The translations under genes and the position numbers were made by a program. 64,000 bases of DNA, taken from assembly GCA_018136815.1 (NCBI GenBank), contig CM030939.1:868001-932000 (forward strand), written 5' to 3'. This DNA is from Isochrysis galbana (Eukaryota; Haptophyta; Isochrysidales; Isochrysidaceae). Below the pieces are notes generated by a model. The model searched no databases and was not told the origin of the DNA. It was given only the letters and a program-made list of their open reading frames with translations. Position 1 is the first letter of the stretch, and each line of letters begins with the position of its first letter. Below, one piece after another: positions 55,274 through 64,000 of this stretch.

Positions 55274-57284
55274 TTACCGCACCGGTGCTGGTTGTGTAGC
55301 CCCGGGTGAGAGTTCGAGGAGCCACCGGCTTCCGCCGTCGTTGGCATGGCGTGCGCAAGCGCATGCTAGCGCACCGAGCGCGGCAGCGTCGTCAGGTGAC
55401 GGAGCGGCGGCGGCGCGCTGCGCGCATGGCAACTCATCGCAGAGCCACGCGCACAGCATCATCATTGTGGCGGTCGAGGCGGTGAGGTCGAGTCGGCGGA
55501 GCGCCGCCCAGAGCGCGCCTACGAGCCGCGGCACCAGCACTGTCACGCGCTCGCACAGGTGGCCCGCCACGCCGAGCAGTGCGGCAGCCGCCGCCGCACG
55601 CACGCCGTCGTCAGTGAGTGCGTCCACGAGCTGCGCCGCAGGCGCTGGCAGCAGCCCGGTAAGCAGGTCGGCCCGCGGGGCGAGCAAGTATTTGAGCGCG
55701 AGCAGCGCGCGCCATGCCGCGTCTCCCACATCGTCTCGACCTTATTGTGAGAGGCGTCCCCGCCACGTAAAGCGGCGGTCTCGGCAGCCATCGGCTGGGT
55801 GACCGTCGCGAGTGCCTGCGTGGTGCTGTCACGCACGGGCGCTCTCACGCCGTCACCCGCGACATCTAGAGCAGCCTGATGGCGCAGTCCTCTAGCCACT
55901 GAGCCTGCAGCTGCGCCGAGATGCAGCTGCACACGCCACCTACCGCGCCGGCCGTCCGCCTGTGCAAGCGGAGGAGGGAGCGCTGTCCGGCCGCCGTGCC
56001 GTGCCGTCACTCCCACCTTGGATGGAAGAGCGAGCAACGCAGCTCGGCGCATAGTGGCTTGGATGGCCACGCTTCCGACTTCATCCAGTCGGCCGGATCT
56101 GCCGCCTCCACCGGCTCGGTCGTCTGATGCTTGGCGTCGGGCGGCGCGCCGTCGCCTTCGGCCGGTCGTTTCGTTCCCGTTGCCGACTGGCGGTGCCGTG
56201 AGCGCCACGATAGCACCGACGCCGCGCCTTGCGCACGCCTTGGCCTGCATAGGCAGAGGCAGCTTGAGTTCTGGGCGGCACACGGAGCACGGCGCACACG
56301 TAGCTTGGGTGAAGGCCAAGATCGCACCTGACGCCGCACTTGAGGTCTCGAGCGCTCGCGAAACCGCGTTGTCGCCAGCATGCCCGGCCCATGCGGCGGT
56401 GTGCCAAGAGCTCGCGGCGGCCGGCGCCGCGGCATTTGCCGCGTTCATCAAGGATCTCCTCCACGGTACCTGCACGCGCTCGTGAGGAGGGATCGGGGCA
56501 GGAGGGAGCGGGGCAGCGGCTGAGCGCGGCGACTAGCGCACCGCTGTCAGGCTCCAGCCCTCACCCGACCTCGATCCTCGGGTGCTGCATGCCCGCGGGG
56601 AGCTGGCGCTTCTGCCTGAGCCGCACGGAGCTCTGCGACTGCTGCCACTGCTCCATTGCCCTTGCTCTTCTCTGCCCGCATCCCCACCGCTGACCTCTCC
56701 CGGCACGAGCCTCCGCGTGCACCCTCAAGCGCCCTCGCCATGTTCTCCATGGCAAGCTGCTGCTGCAGCACCTTTCTCTGCCTGAGCAACCTCTCTCTCG
56801 CCGACCCGACCAGCTCATCGCCTTACTCAAACTCGACGCCCGACGAGGCGAGCAGGCGGTCTTTCCGCAGCCAACACTGTCCTAATCGAGAAGGAGGCAA
56901 AGGAGAGCCAGGCGCCAGCGGCATCAGCGCGTGCTGCGTGCTCCGCCTCCTCCCTCCTCCTCCCCCGCCGTCTATGGAGACCTAGTGTAGTCACCTCCTC
57001 CGCCGCCTATGGAGACCCAGTGTAGTCCTGCAGCAACCTCTGCGAGAGCGAGAGCCGCCGTCCGCTGCTCACTCCACTCGAGGGAGAAGAGGGGACGGAG
57101 AAGGCGAGGGAGCAGCGTGTGGAGCTCGCGCGGGTGGGCGCGCTGCAGCTCGCCCAGCTGTCGCGCCGCGGCAACCCTCGAGGCCTCCGAGAAGCATTTC
57201 GAGAAGCTTCTCGAGCCGCGGCGGCGAAGCCATCGACTCATCTTCACCGCGAGGGGAGGAGAGGAGAGGGACGCAAGAGGACAA
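55274..57284 (-). pseudogene. BTAF1/MOT1-like N-terminal HEAT-repeat region, in several frames
   Basis: BTAF1/Mot1 is a Snf2-type ATPase that strips TBP from DNA. Only its N-terminal HEAT region is here. MASPPRLEKLLEMLLGG (ATG about 57275) then, in another frame, VAAARQLGELQRAHPRELH match the family start. LRQRKVLQQQLAMENMARAL (about 56780) matches 'RQRKLLQQRLGL'. WPSKPLCAELRCSLFHPRWE (about 56070) and VAGDGVRAPVRDSTTQAL follow. RALLALKYLLAPRADLL and LWAALRRLDLTASTATMMML (55729-55460) match 'LLGLKYLLAVRQDLL' and 'LWDALLDLDDLTAST'. Reading needs at least four frame changes. Some may be introns; others, such as that in the first 80 codons, look like indels. The ATPase part is not in this window. 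Confidence 0.65.
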
Positions 57285-57518
57285 GAGAGAGAGACATGAA
57301 GAAGAGAGGATATAGTAAGAGCAGATGTTAGAAATATTAAAGTACAGGCGTGAAGAGAACAGAGAGGAGGAGGACGCCGAGGGGGATGTTTTGACTAAAT
57401 AAACAGAAGCACAGCAGGAGTTTTCTCGTACTCCGGTTTACACCAGTAAAACCAGGAACTCTGACGTGGAGTAGGGTACGAGTGCGCCGAGGTGGGAAGG
57501 CTCGTGCTGTGGCGCACG
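57285..57518. promoter_or_regulatory. Intergenic between divergent genes
   Basis: Separates the minus-strand BTAF1-like start from the plus-strand exostosin-like gene, and is therefore a likely shared 5' region. The string AACTCTGACGTGGAGTAGGG near 57455 echoes the ACTCTGACG of the leader at 25040 and 13230. No clear box is seen. Confidence 0.3.
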
Positions 57519-59393
57519 ATGCGCGAGATGTCGGCTTCCTCACCAGCGGCTGCGGTGGCGGCGGCGGCAGCGGCAGCGATGTCTACCTCTCGTTGTGCCG
57601 TGCATCTGCTCAGTCCGCTCAATCTGAGCTACGGCCGGGGTGCCGTTCTCTCGCATGTGGCACCCAATTGGCCGGCCAACCCATACTCGGCTGAGCTGTG
57701 GCTTCAGCGCTACCTGTCTGATGGCCATCCATGGCTCGTGGACAAGGGGGACGGAGCGGATGTGGTGCTGTTGCTCACCAACCTTACCGCCAGCTGCCTC
57801 CGGAGACGTATATTTGCGGTCGCACAGGCCTGGGACGAGATCATTTCAAGGCACCACGCAGGCGCCAACTCAGAGGTACCAGAGGTGCAAGCTCAAGTCT
57901 TCGGAAAGGGCACCCGACGCAAGCAGAAGGATGCGTCTCGTCATGGGGAAACAGAACTCGAGCATGTTTGGCCTGCTTGGCCCGTGGACAACAGGGCTAC
58001 TGTCGCCGTGACGTACACCTGCGACTTGTCTCCTCCTACATGGCAGGCATCCACCGTGGACGCCGATGGCCTCATGATCCTTCGTTGGAACAAGCAGTCT
58101 GCCAACAGCGTGGTCATACCCGCATGCATGAACGATGAGGCGGCCGGTGGTAGATTTGGTGGCGGAGGATGGCTCACTGGCCTCTTCCCGCCACCCAGCA
58201 TCTTACCCTACCACCAGCGACGTCTTGTCTTTTTCGGAGGACACACGCCAAAATTGCACATCTCAGCGTTTCGCTTCATGTTGTGGGTTGCCCTTCGCAA
58301 AGCGCAAGTGCATGGTTTTGACTCTGCCATCACGATTTACTCGGCAACCATGAATTGTACCATCAATGCATACGAGATCTGCACCGATCCAGACGCCATC
58401 GAGAACAACTACGAGAACTTCTGCAAACCATATTGCCGCATACAGAGGAAGTGTGCTGCATCTCCTTCCGCTCTCCGCCGAACATGCCAAAGCTTGAAGT
58501 CATACGATGTGGACTGGGATTTGATCAAGAACACACCCCCTGCCTCCAAGGGGATGGCCCCTCGTATGTCTGTCGCTCAATACTTGAATGTCACACTGAA
58601 CCACCGGTTTTGCGTCATTTCGCCGGGCGACAATGTTGCCACGGGCAAGGTGAGCGAGTCTGTCCTGGTTGGAGCCGCTGGCGGATGCCTTCCATTACTC
58701 CTGCTGCCAGACACGCCCTATGGTGGCGTGACGTATCAGGCTCGCCGCAAACATAGCAAATTCGGTCCGCCCGCTGGCTACGCCGCCCCACACGCCAAAG
58801 ACCGTGAGGGAGCTCTCGCGCACCGACACAACGCCGATGAGCCGCTTTATGATCGGTGGTTGGCTCTTGATTCACAAACGCGCGAGATTGTAGGTTACTC
58901 GCAATGGGCGTGGCTCCACCGGTCAATGACGCTCATGCTTCCGTACACGCGATGGCTCGATTACTGCGCGTTCGCCTTGATCCTTCCCACATCGGTTGCA
59001 CTCGACCATACCGGAGGGGTGCTACATATTCTTGACGAGATTGACGACGAGAAACTCCGTCAAATGGCTGAGGCTCCCAAGGCAGCACGTCCAGCCTTTA
59101 TCTATGCTGCTAAGCGCAAAGTCTCAGCACACGATGCCAACGGTGAAGAGAGCGGCGCGCTCGCTGCACAAGACTTCATACTCGCAGAGATGTGCCATGT
59201 TGCGTCACACAATAAACGCCACAACATTTCGACCAACCAATTCAGTTCATCGCGGAAACATCCTACAGTTACGAGGCAGCATTGGCCGCAGGGCCCCGAA
59301 GAATGGCCGATTTTGCAAGCGACAAGACTTAGTGAGTGCCTAGTTGTGCCCCGCCACATGGAAGCTCGGCAAAATGGAGATCGTAGACTTTAA
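57519..59393 (+). CDS. Exostosin/GT47-like glycosyltransferase
   Basis: GT47 enzymes build heparan-type or cell-wall polysaccharides in the secretory pathway. I chose ATG 57519 (MREMSASSPAAAV), although the frame is open from 57492. The N-terminal third has a GT47-like start (NPYSAELWLQRYLSDGHPWL). The C-terminal half has the exostosin signature RFCVISPGDNVATGKVSESV followed by LVGAAGGCLPLLLLP (about residues 365-400), and YTRWLDYCAFALILP (about 475-490). It is intronless, 624 codons, and ends at TAA. No membrane anchor is seen, so an upstream exon may be missing or the protein may be soluble. It is the best-preserved host glycosyltransferase here. Confidence 0.8.
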   Translation: MREMSASSPAAAVAAAAAAAMSTSRCAVHLLSPLNLSYGRGAVLSHVAPNWPANPYSAELWLQRYLSDGHPWLVDKGDGADVVLLLTNLTASCLRRRIFAVAQAWDEIISRHHAGANSEVPEVQAQVFGKGTRRKQKDASRHGETELEHVWPAWPVDNRATVAVTYTCDLSPPTWQASTVDADGLMILRWNKQSANSVVIPACMNDEAAGGRFGGGGWLTGLFPPPSILPYHQRRLVFFGGHTPKLHISAFRFMLWVALRKAQVHGFDSAITIYSATMNCTINAYEICTDPDAIENNYENFCKPYCRIQRKCAASPSALRRTCQSLKSYDVDWDLIKNTPPASKGMAPRMSVAQYLNVTLNHRFCVISPGDNVATGKVSESVLVGAAGGCLPLLLLPDTPYGGVTYQARRKHSKFGPPAGYAAPHAKDREGALAHRHNADEPLYDRWLALDSQTREIVGYSQWAWLHRSMTLMLPYTRWLDYCAFALILPTSVALDHTGGVLHILDEIDDEKLRQMAEAPKAARPAFIYAAKRKVSAHDANGEESGALAAQDFILAEMCHVASHNKRHNISTNQFSSSRKHPTVTRQHWPQGPEEWPILQATRLSECLVVPRHMEARQNGDRRL

Positions 59394-59559
59394 CCGCCAA
59401 ATTAAGCATCGTGCAATTAACTCCTTACTGCCGAAGCGTCAAAATTGGCGTTTCCGCCTCGAAAAGTCTCAATTGCTCCAGCCCCCCAGCTCTCAGGGGT
59501 GTTGCGGGTAAAGGGAGGGGCCTTGTATACTTCCCCCTCGTATGTTCCGTTTTTAGGTC

Positions 59560-60702
59560 TTCCCGCGCGACTCCCTCTCCATCGCCGCGCCCCAGTTCCC
59601 TTGTGCTCCCCACATCGCCCCGAATCGGTCCGTCCCCCCCCTCCTCTCCCCTCCCCGGCTCCCCCACGGAAGCCCTCTCCCCTTCTCCCTTCCCGTCTCT
59701 CCCCGAGTGCTTCCTTGAGTTTCCGGCCCCCTTTTGTCTATTTCTTTCCCGCGCGATTCCCCTGTCCCGCGCGATTCCCCTTCCCCCCGCGCGTGGCGTT
59801 TTCCCTCGGTGTCTTCCGTACGCTCCGCGCCATCGCTCGAGCGCCCTTCGTGCCCTTCCTGTCTGTTCTCGTCCCCGCCCTCGTGCCTCAGTGCTCCGTG
59901 ATGTCCGAGGACGCGCCCACGCCATCCGTCCCGTCTCCGCGTGTTCCCCCTGTTCCCCATCGCTCGCTCTCCATCCATGCCCCATGTGGGCCAAGCATCT
60001 CATGTCATGTCTCATCTCTCACTCACACCCAGCTAACGCACACACGTGCGCTTCAAGCGATATGGATAATCAGGTACCTAAATCCGTCATCGGCGGACTG
60101 GAAAACAGCCCTTGACCAATGGTTTAGTCGCACCCCTTTGGGGAGGGCGGCGGTCTTCTCAAAAGTCGATGCGCGAAGCCTTACGGTCAGCATTCGGGGA
60201 AACAACACGCTTCTGGCCTTTTGGAAGCAGGCACTCGAAAATTTCAGACGGGGTCAACTCCTTCGGGAAACAAACACCCGGGAAGGGACCCAGGGCTCCC
60301 CTATATGGCATAATCTTTTTCACAAGGCTCCATCGGTCCACGTACCATTCACATAGGGCCAAATGGGAATCTCTACAGACGGTTATAGTTCATAATACTA
60401 TCAACCCGGATACGGGGGACACATACTCCGCGGACGAATGTGCGGCATTCTTACCGGACGGAGAACGGTGGATACGCCATAGAGGCAATTACATATCGGT
60501 AGGCCCTTTTCTCAAGTCGTGGGAAAAGATATCCGAATGGTCTAGAGCAAGACTTCTAGAAGCCATTTCTGACTATATGGACCTTCTTAGAAAGCAAGCG
60601 GCATCTCCACCCCCCGCTCCGGAGGAGCATGAGTCAGCCCCTCAAGAAGACCTAGACGCACACGATTTAGGAGACATTCTTGTGGACAAAGATCATAATT
60701 AA
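59560..60702 (+). mobile_element. LINE copy: 5' end joined to ORF2 tail
   Basis: A C-rich 5' stretch is followed by ATG 59900 (MSEDAPTPSVPSPRVPPVPH). At about 60045 this joins RALQAIWIIRYLNPSSADWK, the post-RT part seen at about 34975 in the other copy. The copy thus has a large internal deletion that removes endonuclease and RT. A frame change follows FRRGQ (about 60250). The next frame continues to the TAA at about 60700 (ending LVDKDHN), matching the region seen at 7740-8040. It lacks the zinc knuckle. Confidence 0.7.
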
Positions 60703-60749
60703 TATTTGAGCCGGAAGGGCGACTACCACGATGTTAAGCTCAACGTAAT

Positions 60750-61060
60750 GGGAGAATCCCATATCCACGAGCGCCATCGAAACGACTTTTGATTGCCCTC
60801 GCGGTGGTCGTCGCCACCGTGGTCGCCGCCATCGTCGTGGCGTTGGTACTCACGAAGAAGCAGCCAGACAGATGTAAGGATGTGGATGGAGAGTGTGCAA
60901 ACGATGGAGACTGTTGTCACGATCTCGTGTGTTCCGGCCAAAAGTGCCGTACGGTCCCACCGTGTATCGAGAAAAGGGGGGCGTGCAGTTATGGCGACGA
61001 GTGCTGTGAAGGACTTGAGTGCAATGACAATGGAGTGTGTGACACCCATCTTGGGAGGGC
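60750..61060 (+). CDS. Cysteine-rich single-pass membrane protein
   Basis: The frame reads IALAVVVATVVAAIVVALVL (one transmembrane helix), then two Cys-knot-like modules: DRCKDVDGECANDGDCCHDL with VCSGQKC, and CIEKRGACSYGDECCEGLEC with NDNGVC. The C-x6-C-x5-CC pattern is that of inhibitor-cystine-knot folds, used in secreted toxins, antimicrobials and growth factors. No ATG is in this frame before the helix. An ATG at 60748 lies in a different frame (MGESHIHERHRN), so a small frame change or an upstream exon is needed. A role cannot be assigned. Confidence 0.5.
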
Positions 61061-61126
61061 ACTTCACACTTCACAACCATCAATCTTCCCTGGAGAGCAC
61101 CCCACGCCTCTGTTCCCCAACTTGTT

Positions 61127-61310
61127 GACACACTTGTTTTCTTCACCACACTCTTGTGGGCCACAAGTGCCTACAGCTCAGTGCCCTGCCTTGGGCCCTC
61201 TTTCAACACTAGACTCCCTCTCCCACTCCCCCTTCACACCACAACCAACCCAAACAGCACGAGCCCCCTCACCCTCTGTTTCAAGCACCAATAATTTCAA
61301 CTCAAGACCC
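61127..61310 (+). repeat. Direct repeat, first copy (partner at 62267-62452)
   Basis: About 185 bp containing CACTCTTGTGGGCCACAA and TGTTTCAAGCACCAATAATT, repeated 1.1 kb downstream at roughly 80-85 percent identity by eye. Non-coding as far as I can see. Confidence 0.75.
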
Positions 61311-61314
61311 ACAA

Positions 61315-61440
61315 CCTACTTTTATAAGTGGGGGTCAATGGGGGCCTCGCGCCCCCCTCTCTCCATCGCGGACACCCCCCGGGGTGGGCCCGTACATTCA
61401 ACCCCAGCCACTGCCCTCTGGCAGGGGCAGGGCACTCATC
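61315..61440 (+). repeat. Dispersed repeat R1, copy 3
   Basis: Longest copy of the repeat also at 15838 and 44757, including CGGACACCCCCCGGGGTGGG and the following CCGTACATTCAACC, then a CTGCC(C/T)TCTGGCAGGGG inverted pair. Confidence 0.75.
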
Positions 61441-62266
61441 AATTCAGCCCAGACCCCTAGTGGGCGCGGGTCGCGAGCCGCACTCCCAGGCCCGCATGGG
61501 CCTGCTCTCGTACTGACTCCCCCCCCCATCCCTGGTCGCCAGGCAGACAGGGGCCTCAGGGCTGCACCCAAGGCCAGCGAGGCGAGCGAGGGAGAGGCAG
61601 GGGGGCCAGGGGCTGAGCCCCAGCCTCCACTGCCCCCTGAGCTGCCCCTGCTGGTCCTCTGGGCGCCCCTGAAGGACCTCTGAGAGCAGGCCATGGCGCG
61701 CCGCATGGCGACGCGCCGCAGGGACCGGGGCGGAAGAGAATGGAACGAGGGAGAGGGGGGATTTGCACCCCCCCCGATGGAGTGTGGTGAGAAACGAGAC
61801 CCATTTGCGTTAGCAAATGGGCGGAGGGGGGCGGCTGGCGACAGGAGGAAGAGGAGGAGGGAGAGACTCAAGACGCCTACGGGAACCACTGTGGCAGGTA
61901 TCTCGAGGCGCAGTCTTTTATTTCTCGAGGACAGCTCGCGGCGAGAGCTGTAAGGGCCGTTCTTCTTTTTTGACGAGAGGTTCCTCCCCCCCCCCCGGTG
62001 CTTTTTCCCGGAGAGTGGTCGGCGTCGACCGGTCCGCCTCAATGGGTTTTCCCCCATTTTAACTTGTGGGGAGTTAGAATGGGAGCCGGGGGCATGCGAG
62101 GGGGGAGATGTGGAGGGGTGCATAGTACATAGTAGTATGTATCTGTGACAACAGCACGCGCAAGGTGTACGGGCAGGTGCGCTGAGGGCTGTCGTGTTAG
62201 TACCGGGCTAGTGAGAGTAGTGGTACTAATGCTCAGATAGATTGTTGTTGTCAACTCAAGACCCAT
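61441..62266. other. Unassigned GC-rich region
   Basis: Long frames on the minus strand are Pro/Ser/Arg-rich and look like composition shadows. A perfect hairpin, CCCATTTGC GTTA GCAAATGGG, lies at 61801-61822. Confidence 0.4.
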
Positions 62267-62452
62267 GTTGATACACTTATCGTTTTCACCCCACTCTTGT
62301 GGGCCACAACTACCTACAACTCAATGCCCTTTGGGCCTTCTTCCAATACTTGAATCCCTCTCCCACTCCCTCTTCCATCTACAACCAACCCAAGAAGCAC
62401 AAACCCCCTCGTTCTCTGTTTCAAGCACCAATAATTTCGACTCAAGACAAGA
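62267..62452 (+). repeat. Direct repeat, second copy
   Basis: Partner of 61127-61310. It shares CACTCTTGTGGGCCACAA and TGTTTCAAGCACCAATAATT. Confidence 0.75.
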
Positions 62453-62814
62453 GGGAGGACATGTCTTGAGGCGGCGTCGCTGCCCATGCCTAGCGCAAGG
62501 GTATAGCGCCCCCACTCAGACATCTCCTTCCCCACAGCTCCTCTCTGAGGAGTTGCTCCTCTCCCTCCCATTAGGCCCCCTTGCCTGCGAGACCAGAACA
62601 GGATCTTGGCGTAGGGGGCTGTCTGAGTGTGGAGGGAGGGGCGCTCTGGCTAGCGCAGGTAGAAAGCTGGTGAGGAGCTGGGTGGCATAAGGGGGGAAGG
62701 GTGCTTGCGCTTGCCGCGGCAGGGTGTCCTGCCTTGAGTGAGCGCTAGTCCCGTTCCTTTGCCGCGCCGCGACCCATAAAAATTTGTTAAAAATTAAATT
62801 AAAAGAAAAGTCTG
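62453..62814. other. Unassigned region
   Basis: No gene recognised. It ends in an A/T-rich patch (AAATTTGTTAAAAATTAAA-like, near 62780-62805). Confidence 0.4.
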
Positions 62815-62992
62815 GAAGCAGATATCTCAACTATACAAATATAACTTTCTAACACCCCGGGACTCATACCTACACTTTAAGCATATTCTTCATAGACGGA
62901 TCGCAACGGCCAACAGATTCGCTGGCGACCCAATGTGCCGCTTCTGTGGGGAAGCCCCTGAGTCGTCCACTCTGCCGCTTTTCTGACGTCCT
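62815..62992 (+). mobile_element. LINE ORF2 zinc-knuckle fragment
   Basis: LHFKHILHRRIATANRFAGD and then PMCRFCGEAPESSTL match HFKHITHRRLGTRNRFATAT and KCRLCGKHRENSTHL of the LINE end at about 11995-12110. It is a short isolated piece. Confidence 0.7.
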
Positions 62993-64000
62993 CGACGGTC
63001 GCGGCGCGCTGAATCGCTCGGGCATCGTGGGCCTAGACGGTGTAGTGGCCAGGGGCGGGCACAGGCTTTGTGGCAGGCTTCCTTGGGGCCATGGGGAGCT
63101 AGGGGGGAACAGGGGCACGCCCGCGAAGCGGGCACGTGCACGAAGCGCAAGCCTCTACATGAAACTCATGTAGCTCTAGAGTAGAGTAGAGTAGACGGGA
63201 AGAGAAGGAAGAGGGAAGAGGAGCGGCGCGCGTGACACGCGAAGGGACGGAAGCTTACGCAGATGGCGCCGAGCCGGTCGAGCATTGTGCACCGAGCCTG
63301 CCGTCAACATGCCACATGAGGCGTGAGAATTGTTAGACGGCATCCATCTGCGCATTGCGCGATGTGCACCGCACGGCCGGCCTTCGCTTTCTATTCAAAA
63401 GGCGCCAGCGGAGAACGCACCTTCGGATTTCAGGCATACAAGGGGCTATCGGCCACGGGTTGAAGAAGTGCGGAGGGCTCGACTGCGCCCACGATCGCAT
63501 CGAGGCATGGATGTGCCGCGGCGCGTACCTGTGTGACCCAAAAGTGGTTGGGTGGGGTGGGGTGGGGTGAAATCAATCGGGAGGAGGGAGGGTGGGAGAG
63601 GTAGGGGTGGGCGATTGTGTGCGCTGACGTGACTGCAGCATGTTCTCGGAGGCGGAGCAAAGCGGAGGAATGCACGGGCGAGTCGGCCGCAACACAACCC
63701 GTGCATCCCAACCAGGCTCGTTGAACGCGAGGAGCTAGAGCCGCCGCCTCTGCCTCCACCGGCGCCCAGCCCACGCGCTGCCAATTTGTCACACAGAAGG
63801 CGAACATGCAAACACGTCGTGATCGACGGGCCACACGCTGTATTCTCCAGTAGGTCGCTAAAGCCGTCTACACAGCTGGTAGCGCCATCCACCCAACCGA
63901 CTCCTGCTGTGCAAGTGTGATCATCCCACCCAAGGCCCCGCCACCGAGGGCGACGAGAGAAAGAGGAGTCTGGCCTGTTTTTGCTTCCAGTCGGTGGACT
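62993..64000 (-). other. Right edge: unassigned, possible minus-strand exon
   Basis: A minus-strand frame from 63892 begins MDGATSCVDGFSDLLENTAC and continues Gly/Ser-rich, then low-complexity. The first 45 residues look like protein and could be an exon of a gene extending past the right edge. Short imperfect repeats (TAGAGTAGAGTAGAG) occur near 63178-63194. Confidence 0.3.

Noticed and set aside
59425-60015. 196-codon Arg/Gly/Glu-rich minus-strand ORF
   Set aside because: Shadow of the C-rich LINE 5' region on the other strand. No family features.
61398-62123. 241-codon Pro/Ser/Arg-rich minus-strand ORF
   Set aside because: Low-complexity frame across repeat R1 and GC-rich DNA. No conserved motif.

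Overview
This window looks like nuclear DNA of a GC-rich, repeat-laden eukaryotic alga. Several host genes have GT-AG introns. Three homogentisate phytyltransferase copies begin with a hydrophobic signal followed by a transit-like stretch, as expected for a plastid of secondary, red-algal origin. Secreted-pathway glycosyltransferases and ShK-type cysteine domains are also present. A haptophyte is my best guess, and a stramenopile alga is the main alternative. I saw no rRNA, intact tRNA or CRISPR array.

Layout. 1-805: tail of a possible glycan-related gene. 1428-1640 and 6332-6515: a palindromic repeat with a tRNA-like B box. 2701-~5850: ALIX/BRO1 gene in four exons, whose proline-rich end runs into a Ty1/copia fossil (to 7621). 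7622-12945: the 3' part of a LINE, split by Ty3/gypsy element G1, which has clean 5-bp target duplications. 13287-15226: phytyltransferase copy A. 16656-17615: GT29 sialyltransferase-like gene. 17870-19579: second Ty3 family (G4). 20200-22245: phytyltransferase copy B. 22246-24563: LINE pieces and an ankyrin fragment. 25207-28370: a SURF4-like cargo-receptor gene with two ShK domains in front.

29541-35190: a LINE split by a ~3.4-kb virus-like insert with inverted ends and a motif repeated six times. 35997-37919: phytyltransferase copy C. 38675-41944: a small ORF and an ORF interrupted by gypsy element G2. 43425-44514: GT31-like glycosyltransferase in two frames. 45275-54419 (minus): a LINE with zinc motifs and an APE endonuclease, sitting inside gypsy element G3. 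55274-57284 (minus): N-terminal HEAT region of BTAF1/MOT1, in several frames. 57519-59393: exostosin/GT47-like gene. 59560-64000: LINE pieces, a cysteine-rich membrane protein and repeats.

The host genes point to ESCRT and endosomal sorting (ALIX), ER export (SURF4-like), Golgi glycosylation (GT29, GT31, GT47), tocopherol synthesis (phytyltransferase) and TBP recycling (BTAF1). They do not form an operon or an obvious pathway cluster. Most of the sequence is layered mobile DNA. The most striking observation is a phage-type DNA cytosine methyltransferase domain in the first ORF of Ty3 element G3. That ORF starts inside the LTR.
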